A program made the position numbers and the translations under genes. DNA of 64,000 nucleotides from contig NZ_CP053985.1 of the NCBI RefSeq assembly GCF_013267355.1, positions 1,798,001 through 1,862,000 on the forward strand, read 5' to 3'. This DNA is from Achromobacter pestifer. Lineage in GTDB: Bacteria; Pseudomonadota; Gammaproteobacteria; Burkholderiales; Burkholderiaceae_B. Shown here in pieces: positions 16,439 through 24,648 of this stretch; the first letter of the stretch is position 1, and the number at the start of each line of letters is the position of its first letter. The notes under the pieces are model-generated. The model saw nothing but the letters and a program-made list of their open reading frames with translations, had not been told where the DNA came from and made no database searches.

Positions 16439-17935
16439 ATGTTCAAACGCCTCATCATTCTGAGCCTCTGCCTGGTGCTGGCGGCCTGCGGCCGCGCGCC
16501 GGATACCGACGTGCTGCGCGTCGACGTCGAACGCAGCCTGGCGACCGCCTATGGCGCGGACCTGTTCCGCATCGCCGAGCTCAAGCGCATGGGCTCGGCC
16601 TCGGACAGCAGCGCCCCGCCGGGCGAAACCCGCCGCGTGGTCTATTACGACGTCGAACTGGATCTGGCGCGCAACATCACGCTGGGCGCCTGGGACCAGC
16701 CTGGCGCCGCCGCTCTGGTCACGCTGCTGGGCGCAGGCCCGCGCAGCATCAGCGGCGTGAAATCCGGCGGCAACCAGGCCGGCGACCGCATCGTCGCGCA
16801 TGCCAGCGCCATCTACCGCCAGGAGGGCGACGGCTGGAAGCTCGTCACGCCTGCCGGTTTCAAAGCGGCAGAGGCGCCCAACCTGGACACCGGCGCGCCG
16901 CCGCCTGTCACGCGCCAACTGCTGGACACGCTGGACCAGATCACCCATTCGGTTTCCTACAGTGCCTCCAGCACCGCGCAGCACGTGGTGCAGCAGGAAC
17001 TGGAGCGCTCGGTGGCGCGCATCAACGGCCGGCTGGCCCGCATGCAACAGGGCTACCCGCTGGCCGGCGGCCCGGACCGCGGCGAATACGTGGCGTTCGC
17101 GCGCGCCCTGAGCGACGTGGCGCGCAAGCAGCAGATCCGGGTCTCGCCGCTGATCACGGGCGGCGGCGCCGAGAACATCGCGCTGCTGCGCAGCGGCGAC
17201 GCGGTGGTCGGGCTGGCCCAGGCCGACACGGCACGGCTGGCTTACGACGGCAAGGGGCCGTTCGCCGCACAAGGCCCGTTCACCGGCCTGCGCGCGCTGG
17301 GCAGCCTGTATCCGGAACTGGTCCACATCGTGGTGCGCGACGATGCCGCGCTGCGCGGCGTGCGCGACCTCAAGGGCAAAACCATCGCCCTCGGGCCGGA
17401 AGGCTCGGCGGTGCGCGCCACGCTGGAAACGGTGCTGGCCGCCCACGGCCTGCAGGCCGGCCGCGACTACACCGTGGTCGACACGCCGTTCACCGAGTCC
17501 CTACCGGCCTTGAACTCCGGCGCGGTCGACGCCGCCGCCCAGGTCATCGGCGTGCCCGCGACGCCCTTGCGCGATGCCCTGACCCAGGCGCGCCTGAAGC
17601 TGCTGCCGCTGGACCCCGCCGCCATCAAGACGCTGACGGCGGCGGACACCGCCCTGATGCCGCTGGACATCGCCGCCGGCACCTACCCCAACCAGCGGGA
17701 GCCGATACCCACCGTGGGCATGGCGGCGCTGCTGCTCACCACCGCCGACCTGACCCGCGACGAGGCCCTGGTGATCGTGCGCGCGGTCTACGTGACCGGG
17801 CAGGACCTGCTGGCCGCCGGATCGGCCCAGGGCGCCCAGGTGGGGCTGGCCACCGCCCGGCGCGGGCTGACCGTGCCGCTGCACGACGGCGCCCAGGAAG
17901 GGCTGGCCAAGCTTGAGCAGGCCAAACCGCACTGA
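16439..17935 (+). CDS. TAXI-family solute-binding lipoprotein
   Basis: A 498-residue exported protein. The N-terminus is a lipoprotein signal ending L-A-A-C-G. The second half (about residues 195-490) matches TAXI-type TRAP solute receptors: a TGGGAENIALLRSGDAVVGL segment, then VRDLKGKTIALGPEGSAVR, and ALNSGAVDAAAQVIGVP. The first 190 residues are an extra domain not found in ordinary TAXI receptors. No TRAP permease gene is near; instead gltS is directly upstream with a two-base gap. It may have been recruited as a glutamate sensor or receptor, or serve a distant permease. Confidence 0.78.
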   Translation: MFKRLIILSLCLVLAACGRAPDTDVLRVDVERSLATAYGADLFRIAELKRMGSASDSSAPPGETRRVVYYDVELDLARNITLGAWDQPGAAALVTLLGAGPRSISGVKSGGNQAGDRIVAHASAIYRQEGDGWKLVTPAGFKAAEAPNLDTGAPPPVTRQLLDTLDQITHSVSYSASSTAQHVVQQELERSVARINGRLARMQQGYPLAGGPDRGEYVAFARALSDVARKQQIRVSPLITGGGAENIALLRSGDAVVGLAQADTARLAYDGKGPFAAQGPFTGLRALGSLYPELVHIVVRDDAALRGVRDLKGKTIALGPEGSAVRATLETVLAAHGLQAGRDYTVVDTPFTESLPALNSGAVDAAAQVIGVPATPLRDALTQARLKLLPLDPAAIKTLTAADTALMPLDIAAGTYPNQREPIPTVGMAALLLTTADLTRDEALVIVRAVYVTGQDLLAAGSAQGAQVGLATARRGLTVPLHDGAQEGLAKLEQAKPH

Positions 17936-17977
17936 AGCCGGTTGCGCTTATGATTGCGCTCCTTACCAGGAATTCCC

Positions 17978-18244
17978 ATGAATAAATTCGATCTGCAGAA
18001 AACCCAGGCCCTGAAGCTGGCTGGCCAACTCAAACAATCCGCCACGCCGGACCGTTTCGGCACCGCCTCGCAAGCGCCCGACCGCCGCGAACAGCGCAAA
18101 CTGGACCAGGCCGCCGGCTTGGTGCCGTTCCCGCTGAAGTTGTCGCAGGCCCACGCCGACAAGCTGCGCGCCCTGGCGGCCGAACGCGGCGTGTCCACCA
18201 ACGACATCGTGGCCGAAGTGCTGCAAAACGCGCTGGACAAGTAA
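17978..18244 (+). CDS. Small conserved-type protein, function unknown
   Basis: An 88-residue soluble protein. The C-terminal part, [32 protein letters not shown], looks like a ribbon-helix-helix or short helical DNA-binding fold, but no diagnostic motif allows a firm call. The first half is basic and glutamine-rich. I chose ATG 17978; upstream in-frame codons to 17954 lack a ribosome site. It sits four bases before the YaiI-family gene and is probably co-transcribed with it. Confidence 0.65.
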   Translation: MNKFDLQKTQALKLAGQLKQSATPDRFGTASQAPDRREQRKLDQAAGLVPFPLKLSQAHADKLRALAAERGVSTNDIVAEVLQNALDK

Positions 18245-18248
18245 GCGC

Positions 18249-18713
18249 ATGCACATCTGGGTCGATGCGGACGCCTGCCCCGCGGTCATCAAGGACATCC
18301 TGTTCCGCGCCGCCCAGCGCTGGCAGGTGCCGCTGACGCTGGTGGCCAACCAGATGCTTTACACCCCACCCTCGCCGCTGATCCGCGCCGTGCAGGTGCC
18401 GCGCGGCTTCGACGTGGCCGACGCCCACATCGTCGAGCGCGCGGCTGCGGGCGACCTGGTGATCACCGGCGACATCCCGCTGGCCGCGGAAGTCCTGGAA
18501 AAAGGCGCGATGGCCCTGAACCCGCGCGGCGAGCGCTACTCGCCGGAAACCATCCGGGAACGGCTGGCGCTGCGGGACATGATGGAAGAGCTGCGAGCCA
18601 GCGGCGTGGATACCGGCGGCCCGGCATCGTTCAGCCAGGCCGACCGCAAGGCTTTCGCCAATCAGCTGGACAGCCTGCTGGCGCGCGTGGCGCGCAATGC
18701 GCAGAAGGGCTGA
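18249..18713 (+). CDS. YaiI/YqxD family (UPF0178) protein
   Basis: A 154-residue protein of the UPF0178 family, which has a PIN-like nuclease fold but no proven function. The family start [17 protein letters not shown] is present, followed by VPLTLVANQ and the conserved acidic [15 protein letters not shown] region. Length is normal for the family (about 150). It follows the small helical protein gene by four bases. Confidence 0.88.
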   Translation: MHIWVDADACPAVIKDILFRAAQRWQVPLTLVANQMLYTPPSPLIRAVQVPRGFDVADAHIVERAAAGDLVITGDIPLAAEVLEKGAMALNPRGERYSPETIRERLALRDMMEELRASGVDTGGPASFSQADRKAFANQLDSLLARVARNAQKG

Positions 18714-18738
18714 GGCCCCCGCGGGCCTTGGCTGCCCG

Positions 18739-18906
18739 TCAATAGAACGTGATGTAGGCCTTGTAGATGATCGTGCCCAGGGCCGTGATCAGGCCTATGC
18801 CCATCAGCCCCATGCCGATATTGCGGTCGCGCAGCCCGAAGCCGATCAGCATGAGCGCCACGCCCGTGCCTATGATGATCAACATGATGTTGGTGTGTTC
18901 GGACAT
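18739..18906 (-). CDS. Small two-helix membrane protein
   Basis: A 55-residue protein with two hydrophobic segments, NIMLIIIGTGVALMLIGFGL and IGMGLMGIGLITALGTIIY (quoted in part), joined by a short RDRN turn. It is a predicted inner membrane protein of unknown role. I start at the ATG at 18906 because it is close to the first membrane segment and has AGAAGG upstream on the minus strand. An AT-rich palindrome resembling a Fur site lies about 45-65 bases upstream. Confidence 0.6.
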   Translation of the reverse strand: MSEHTNIMLIIIGTGVALMLIGFGLRDRNIGMGLMGIGLITALGTIIYKAYITFY

Positions 18907-18950
18907 GACCTTCTCCAGTTCGCCTATGCCTGGCCCCACGGGCCAAAGCC

Positions 18951-18970
18951 ATTGTTATCAATGATAATCA
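18951..18970 (-). promoter_or_regulatory. AT-rich palindrome, possible Fur-like site
   Basis: TTATCA and TGATAA face each other around a single A, in a 20-base AT-rich stretch within an otherwise GC-rich region. It lies upstream of the small membrane protein gene that starts at 18906. The sequence shares GATAAT-like hexamers with Fur boxes but does not match the full consensus, so the site could instead be the promoter itself. Confidence 0.35.
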
Positions 18971-19138
18971 GGCTCGCATGCGACGCGGCTCAATCGATGA
19001 GAGTCCGCTTGCGTCAAATCAAGAGAAGGGTAATGAAAGGGACGGTTCAGCGCAATGGCTTGCATGGCAGGAAAGGTCAATGCTCCCCTAACAATCCACA
19101 TCCACTGTTGGAAACATGGGAGGCATGCCTCAGTGCCC

Positions 19139-19555
19139 TCAGTCTAGATTCATCAATTCCCAAGTCGCACCGTTGAAGATCAGGCGATAGCGATATACCC
19201 CAGCCGCGGCAATACTGATTTTCTCGTAGCGCACCGGCACATCCGAGTTATCCAACCCGTATATCTGCACACCGACCTTGTGTTCGCCAGCAGGAAGATA
19301 GAAGCGTAGTACGGTGGCATTCGGCACGTTCGCGATTCGTTTGCCGTTCACGTAGACTCGGGTGTCGACCCCTCCGCCAACGAAGGCATCGTCTCGGGCA
19401 ACTACGACCTGTCCTTTGTCCGCTCCGCCAATGAGCAAGTCCTTATCGACAACGTTCGCCATCGGCACTGGCTTTCCAGACTCAGGATTGACCGCCACTG
19501 AAGAGCAGCCCGCGAGCAACGCCGAAAAAAAACCAACCAACAACAGTTTCCGCAT
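19139..19555 (-). CDS. Predicted lipoprotein, DUF2846-like
   Basis: A 138-residue exported protein. The N-terminus is a short lipoprotein signal, KLLLVGFFSALLAGC, with the lipobox at residues 14-17. The mature part reads as a small beta-rich domain with RVYVNGKRIANVPNATVLRF, close to the pattern of DUF2846-type lipoproteins in which a bound name, a PEGA-like strand and a closing YRYRLIFNG occur. GC is lower than in the neighbouring core genes. No partner gene is linked. Confidence 0.65.
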   Translation of the reverse strand: MRKLLLVGFFSALLAGCSSVAVNPESGKPVPMANVVDKDLLIGGADKGQVVVARDDAFVGGGVDTRVYVNGKRIANVPNATVLRFYLPAGEHKVGVQIYGLDNSDVPVRYEKISIAAAGVYRYRLIFNGATWELMNLD

Positions 19556-19696
19556 GTCCTCTCCCTGAAAAGAGGTCTTTTAACATATGCTTACTAGCAC
19601 CCCTGCAGTTGGTAATAGGGGAGCATCAATAAAGACATGCCCAGCCTAAGCCGGCCTCTCAACTCCTTTGGCATAAACATGTAGAAAAAAGGCGAA

Positions 19697-20557
19697 ATGG
19701 ACACAACTCAATGGGCTATAGCCGCCATGTCTGCGGCAGAGAAAGGCTTGGATCTCTTGGACAAGCACTTTGCTGCAGTACTCGGCGTGGCCGGTACTTT
19801 GATTGGCGCATGGCTCGCGAATCGTCATGCCTTGAAGACCCAAGAGAAGTCTTTGGCGCATTCAGAGAAACAACAAAAGTGGGCCAAACAGTCACAACTG
19901 CGAACCGAGACCTACATGCGTGCGTCCGGCTCCAGCGCGCGGCTTCTGCAACACGTGATTAGCTTGGCGGAGCCTAACACCGACCCGTCCAAGTTCCAGG
20001 ACCTAATGCGGGATGTCGGTGCAGACTTTGCAGCTCTTAATGTGTCTGCATCAGCCCCGGCGCTGGGCGCGGCCAAGGCCTTCCTCCTATCTCTATTTGA
20101 CTTGCAGGCTAAGCTCACAATTGAACGCAACCGAATGACGGTCGCCTTGGCGGTAGCGGCGACCCATCGGGATCATGCGGCCGCAGCGCTAGCTCGGCAG
20201 AGCCAGTACACCGAACTACTACGACAGCATAATGTTGGTGGTCAGTTCGACCCCGACCTCAGCAAGCGCTTGAAGCAACAGTTCGATATTGCGTGTGCCG
20301 AGTGGGAGAAGCATCATGAGCTTCAGCAGCAGCTCACGTCTGAGGCGTATAAAGAGTCAGCTCGCTTGATGGCCGTAGTGGCCGCAGACTTCCCAGTGAT
20401 AGCCGAACGATCCGATGATGTCCTACTGGCGCTTCGAAAAGATCTGGACCTCGACATAGACGAACAAGCGTATCGGCAGCTTTCTCAGGATGGTCTGACG
20501 CAAAGCTTGGTGCAATTCGAGCAAATGCAGAAGAAAATGCTCGAAACTGTGGGCTGA
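19697..20557 (+). CDS. Hypothetical protein with one membrane segment and long helical domain
   Basis: A 286-residue protein that I do not recognise. Residues about 27-45 form one hydrophobic segment (FAAVLGVAGTLIGAWLANR), and most of the remainder is charged and helical, with likely coiled coil around HSEKQQKWAKQSQLRTE and again around KRLKQQFDIACAEWEKH. No catalytic motif is evident. Base composition is clearly lower in GC than the surrounding genes, and the gene ends 30 bases from the terminator of tRNA-Val, so it looks acquired. A membrane-anchored coiled-coil protein next to a tRNA would fit a mobile or defence cargo gene, but this is only inference. Confidence 0.65.
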   Translation: MDTTQWAIAAMSAAEKGLDLLDKHFAAVLGVAGTLIGAWLANRHALKTQEKSLAHSEKQQKWAKQSQLRTETYMRASGSSARLLQHVISLAEPNTDPSKFQDLMRDVGADFAALNVSASAPALGAAKAFLLSLFDLQAKLTIERNRMTVALAVAATHRDHAAAALARQSQYTELLRQHNVGGQFDPDLSKRLKQQFDIACAEWEKHHELQQQLTSEAYKESARLMAVVAADFPVIAERSDDVLLALRKDLDLDIDEQAYRQLSQDGLTQSLVQFEQMQKKMLETVG

Positions 20558-20587
20558 AAGATATTGAGTACTTTTTGAGTACCAAAA

Positions 20588-20625
20588 CAATCAGGGGTTT
20601 AGCCGCTAAGCTAAACCCCTGATTG
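20588..20625 (-). terminator. Intrinsic terminator of tRNA-Val
   Basis: A perfect 16-base inverted repeat (arms begin CAATCAGGGG and end CCCCTGATTG) with a six-base loop. Read on the minus strand it is followed by TTTTGG, so it terminates the tRNA-Val transcript, whose 3' end is 12 bases upstream. It may also stop readthrough from the plus-strand gene ending at 20557. Confidence 0.8.
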
Positions 20626-20637
20626 TTCACACAAATT

Positions 20638-20712
20638 TGGTGGGTAGTACTGGGTTCGAACCAGTGACCCCTGCCGTGTGAAGGCAGTGCTCTACCACTG
20701 AGCTAACCACCC
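20638..20712 (-). tRNA. tRNA-Val (anticodon CAC)
   Basis: A 75-base gene with CCA encoded. The acceptor stem GGGTGGT pairs with ACTACCC (one G-U), the D arm starts AGCTCAG, the anticodon stem CTGCC/GGCAG encloses the loop TTCACAC with anticodon CAC, and the T arm is ACTGG-TTCGAAC-CCAGT. It follows dnaQ on the same strand. In E. coli a tRNA gene also follows dnaQ. Confidence 0.95.
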
Positions 20713-20772
20713 CGAAAGAGGCGAAATATTAGCACGTTTTTTTGAACGTGTGCAAGTCGCCTCGAAAAAACT

Positions 20773-21495
20773 TTAGACGGCCGCCACCGGCGCGTCGATC
20801 TTGCGCCAGGTGCACTCCCCGCCCACGGACTTGTCCAGGGCCGCGAGATAGGTTTCATGCTCGGCCAGTTCCGCTTCGCTGGCCTTGATCACGGGCAGGC
20901 CCGACGCGTCGAAGCGAGCCAGCTCGGCGCCATTGCCGCCAGCGCCGGCGCCATCGTCCACGTCGATCAGCAGCGCGTCCTGGCCGCGGGTCATGGCCAG
21001 CCAGACTTCCGCCAGGAGCTGCGAGTCCAGCAATGCGCCGTGCAGCGTGCGGTGGGCGTTGGAGATGCCAAAGCGGTCGCACAGCGCGTCCAGCGAATTG
21101 CGCTTGCCGGGGAACAGCGAACGCGCGTGCAGCAGCGAGTCGGTGACCGTCTCGCAGTACTCGGTGATCGGGCCGCGCCCGGCCTTGGCGAGTTCGGCGT
21201 TGAAGAATTTGACGTCGAACGCCGCGTTGTGCGCGATCAGCTCGGCGCCCTGGATGAACTTGACGAATTCGTCCGCGACATCGGCGAAGCGCGGCTTGTC
21301 GGACAGGAATTCCGTGGTCAGGCCGTGCACCGCCAAGGCCTCGGGGTCGCTATCGCGGTCGGGGTTCAGGTAGATGTGCAGGTTGTTGCCGGTGCTCATC
21401 CGGTTGACCATTTCCACGCAGCCGATCTCGACGATGCGATGGCCCTGGGCAGGGTCCAGTCCGGTGGTTTCAGTGTCAAAGATGATCTGGCGCAT
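20773..21495 (-). CDS. dnaQ: DNA polymerase III epsilon subunit
   Basis: A 240-residue 3'-5' proofreading exonuclease of the replicative polymerase. Exo I is DTETTGLD at the N-terminus, Exo II HNAAFDVKFFNAEL, and Exo III HRTLHGALLDSQLLAEVW, all with intact acidic residues and the catalytic histidine. The C-terminal part is the polymerase-binding tail. It starts only three bases after the stop of the RND pump gene, so it may be read from the pump transcript as well, an unusual arrangement for a housekeeping gene. Confidence 0.95.
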   Translation of the reverse strand: MRQIIFDTETTGLDPAQGHRIVEIGCVEMVNRMSTGNNLHIYLNPDRDSDPEALAVHGLTTEFLSDKPRFADVADEFVKFIQGAELIAHNAAFDVKFFNAELAKAGRGPITEYCETVTDSLLHARSLFPGKRNSLDALCDRFGISNAHRTLHGALLDSQLLAEVWLAMTRGQDALLIDVDDGAGAGGNGAELARFDASGLPVIKASEAELAEHETYLAALDKSVGGECTWRKIDAPVAAV

Positions 21496-21498
21496 AAC

Positions 21499-24400
21499 TT
21501 ATTCCGACGCTTGGGCGGGCGAGGCGGGCTGCGCGTGCGGCGCCGGAGCGGGGTCCGGGTGATGCGCTGCGCTGCCGGCCTGGCCGGGTTTCTTGCGTGC
21601 CGTGGCGATCAAGGTATAGGCCACCGGCACGACGAACAAGGTCAGTAGTGTACCCAGCATCAGCCCGCCCACCAGAACCCAGCCGATCTGCTGGCGCGAT
21701 TCCGCCCCCGCGCCGGTGGACAGCGCCAGCGGCACGGTGCCCAGCACCATGGCGCCGGTCGTCATCAGGATGGGCCGCAGGCGCAGCACGCTGGCCTCGA
21801 CCACGGCTTCGAACAATTCCTTGCCCTCGTCGCGCAGCTGGTTGGTGAATTCGACGATCAGGATGCCGTGCTTGGTGATCAGCCCCACCAGCGTGATCAG
21901 GCCGATCTGGCTGTAGATGGACAGTGTGCCCCCGGTCAGCCACAACGCCAGCAGCGCGCCGGTCATGGACAGCGGCACCGACAGCATGATGATGAAGGGA
22001 TTGCGCCAGCTTTCGAACTGGGCGGCCAGCACCAGGTAGATGAAGGCCAGCGCCATGGCGAAGACCAGGTAGATGCTGCCGGAGGAATCGCGGAACTCGC
22101 GCGACTGGCCGTCCAGGTCGGTCACGATGGTATTGGGCAGCACATCGCGCGCCACCTGGTGCATGTGCGCCAGGACCTCGCCCAGCGCGTAGCCCGGCGC
22201 CACGGCGCCGTCGATCTTCACGGCGCGCAGGCGGTTGAAGTGATTCAACGACTGCGGCGACACGCCCTCGTGCACGCCCAGCAGGTTGTCCAGCTGCACC
22301 ATGCTGCCGTCGCGCGCCCGCACGTAGATGCCGGAGATGTCGGTGGGGTTGGCGCGGTCGCGCGGGGTCACCTGCACGATCACGTCGTACTGCTCGCCTT
22401 CGTCCTTGTAGCGGGTGACCTGGCGGCCGCCCAGCATGGACTCCAGGGTGCGGCCCACGGTGTCCACGTTGGCCCCCACGTCGGCCATCTTGTCGCGGTC
22501 CACCCGCACTCGCAGTTCCGGCGTGTTCAGGCGCAGGTCGGTGTCCAGGTTGATCAGGCCGGGATACTTGCGCAGCTCGGTCAGGAAGACCTCGGTCAGG
22601 CGCGACAGCTCGGCGTAGGACGCCTGGCTCATGATGATGAATTCCACCGGCTTGGAACGCGCCGACTGGCCCAGCGACGGCGGGTTGGTCGGGAATGCGC
22701 GCACCCCGGGCAGCGAAGCGAACTGCGGCTGCAGCTGCTGCGTGATGGCCTGCTGCTTGCGGCTGCGTTCTTCCCAGGGCTTGAGGCGCAGGATGGCGGT
22801 GCCGTCCGTCACGGTCGGAAAGCCCACGGTCACCTGGCTACCGCTGGCCTCGGGAATGTCGGAGTAGAACTTTTCGATGCCCAGCATGCTTTCCAGCGTG
22901 TAGTTCAGCGTCGCCCCTTCCGGCGAGCTGACGATGCCGAACACCACGCCGCGGTCCTCGATGGGCGCCAATTCGCTCTTGACCACCTTGAACAGCACGC
23001 CGCTGGCCGCCGCGACCGCCACGCCTATCACCACCACCAGCCAGCGGTGGCGCAGCGACGCCCCCAGCGCGCGCCGGTAGCCGTTGCTCATGGCGTTGAG
23101 CCAGCCTTCGATCAGGTTGTACCAACGGCTATGGCTGCTCTCGTGGCGCAGCAGCACCGAACACATCATGGGGGTGAGCGTCAGCGCCACGAAGCCCGAC
23201 ACCAGCACCGCCCCGGCCAGCGCCAGCGCGAATTCGATGAACAGCCGTCCGGTGCGGCCGGTGGCGAAGGCCAGCGGCGCGTACACGGTGACCAGGGTCA
23301 TGGTCATCGCGACCACCGCGAAGCCGATCTCGCGCGATCCGCGCAGCGCGGCCTCCTTGCGCGGCATGCCTTCTTCGATGTGGCGGAAGATGTTCTCCAG
23401 CACCACGATCGCGTCGTCCACCACCAGGCCGATGGCCAGCACCATGGCCAGCAGGGTCAGCGTGTTGATGGAAAAGCCGAACAGGTACATCAGCGCGCAG
23501 GCACCCACCAGCGACACCGGAATGGTGACGATGGGGATGATGCTGGCGCGCAGGTTGCGCAGGAAGAAGAAGATCACCAGCACCACCAGCACGATGGCTT
23601 CGCCGATGGTGTGGAACACGGAATCGATGGAACGTTCGATGAACACCGACGAGTCGTAGGCGATGTTCAGCTTCATGCCGGCCGGCAGGTTCTCGTTCAG
23701 GCGCGCCACTTCCTCGCGCGCGGCCTTGGACAGTTCCAGCGGGTTGGCGGTGGACTGCCGCGTCACGCCGATATTGATGGCGGGCTTGCCGTTGAAGCGC
23801 GACAGCACGCGGTCGCTGGCGGCGGCAATCTCCACGTTGGACACGTCGCGCAGGCGGACCGGATAGCCTTTGACGTTGGCGACGATCACGTTCTCGAACT
23901 GCGCCGGCGTCTGCAGGTCGGTGGAAGACACCACCGAGAACTCGCGTGCGCGCGATTCGATGCGGCCGGCCGGGATCTCCACGTTTTGGCTGCGCAGCGC
24001 GGCTTCCACGTCCTGCACGGTCAGGCCGTAGGCGGCGAGCTTGTCGCGGTCCACGTAGATGCGCATGGACGGCAGGCGTTCGCCGAAGACGCGCACCTCG
24101 GCCGCGCCGGGCAGCACCGACAGGCGGGTCTTGATGTAGCGGTTGATGTAGTCCGAGGTCTGGATCGCGGAGTACGAACCGGACTCGACCGCGATGTAGA
24201 TGATGGGCTGGGAATCCGCCTCGACCTTGCCGATGATGGGCTCGTCGATCTCGTCGGGCAGGAAGCGGCGCGCGCGCGAGACCTTGTCGCGGACTTCCGC
24301 GGCGGCGGCGTCCGGATTGCGCGACAGGTTGAACTTGATGTTGATCAGGCTGCGTTCCGAGCGGCTGCGCGAGGTCATCACGTCCACGCCCTCGATGCCG

Positions 24401-24615
24401 GCCAACTGGTCTTCCAGCGGCTTGGTCACCTGCGATTCGATCACCTCGGGCGAGGCGCCCTTGTAGGTGGTGTCCACCGAAACAATGGGCTCGTCGATCT
24501 TTGGATATTCGCGCACGGTCAGGCGCGAATACGAAATCAGGCCGATCAGCACGATGATCAGCGACAGGACCGATGCGAACACCGGCCGCTTGATGCAGGT
24601 TTCCGAGATACGCAT
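21499..24615 (-). CDS. RND multidrug efflux transporter, inner membrane pump (HAE1 family)
   Basis: A 1038-residue proton-driven pump with the usual twelve membrane helices and two large periplasmic domains. Family marks include RPVFASVLSLIIVLIGL at the start, the GLVVDDAIVVLEN motif in helix 4 with the paired aspartates of the proton relay, and a repeat-half region near LAAQFESWRNPFIIMLSVP. It is preceded on the same strand by its membrane fusion protein with a 33-base gap. No outer membrane channel gene is present, so a shared TolC-like channel is likely. The pair sits between rnhA and dnaQ, which are normally neighbours. Confidence 0.92.
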   Translation of the reverse strand: MRISETCIKRPVFASVLSLIIVLIGLISYSRLTVREYPKIDEPIVSVDTTYKGASPEVIESQVTKPLEDQLAGIEGVDVMTSRSRSERSLINIKFNLSRNPDAAAAEVRDKVSRARRFLPDEIDEPIIGKVEADSQPIIYIAVESGSYSAIQTSDYINRYIKTRLSVLPGAAEVRVFGERLPSMRIYVDRDKLAAYGLTVQDVEAALRSQNVEIPAGRIESRAREFSVVSSTDLQTPAQFENVIVANVKGYPVRLRDVSNVEIAAASDRVLSRFNGKPAINIGVTRQSTANPLELSKAAREEVARLNENLPAGMKLNIAYDSSVFIERSIDSVFHTIGEAIVLVVLVIFFFLRNLRASIIPIVTIPVSLVGACALMYLFGFSINTLTLLAMVLAIGLVVDDAIVVLENIFRHIEEGMPRKEAALRGSREIGFAVVAMTMTLVTVYAPLAFATGRTGRLFIEFALALAGAVLVSGFVALTLTPMMCSVLLRHESSHSRWYNLIEGWLNAMSNGYRRALGASLRHRWLVVVIGVAVAAASGVLFKVVKSELAPIEDRGVVFGIVSSPEGATLNYTLESMLGIEKFYSDIPEASGSQVTVGFPTVTDGTAILRLKPWEERSRKQQAITQQLQPQFASLPGVRAFPTNPPSLGQSARSKPVEFIIMSQASYAELSRLTEVFLTELRKYPGLINLDTDLRLNTPELRVRVDRDKMADVGANVDTVGRTLESMLGGRQVTRYKDEGEQYDVIVQVTPRDRANPTDISGIYVRARDGSMVQLDNLLGVHEGVSPQSLNHFNRLRAVKIDGAVAPGYALGEVLAHMHQVARDVLPNTIVTDLDGQSREFRDSSGSIYLVFAMALAFIYLVLAAQFESWRNPFIIMLSVPLSMTGALLALWLTGGTLSIYSQIGLITLVGLITKHGILIVEFTNQLRDEGKELFEAVVEASVLRLRPILMTTGAMVLGTVPLALSTGAGAESRQQIGWVLVGGLMLGTLLTLFVVPVAYTLIATARKKPGQAGSAAHHPDPAPAPHAQPASPAQASE

Positions 24616-24648
24616 TGCGCTACCGCCAAAAATGGAAAAAGGCCGGCG

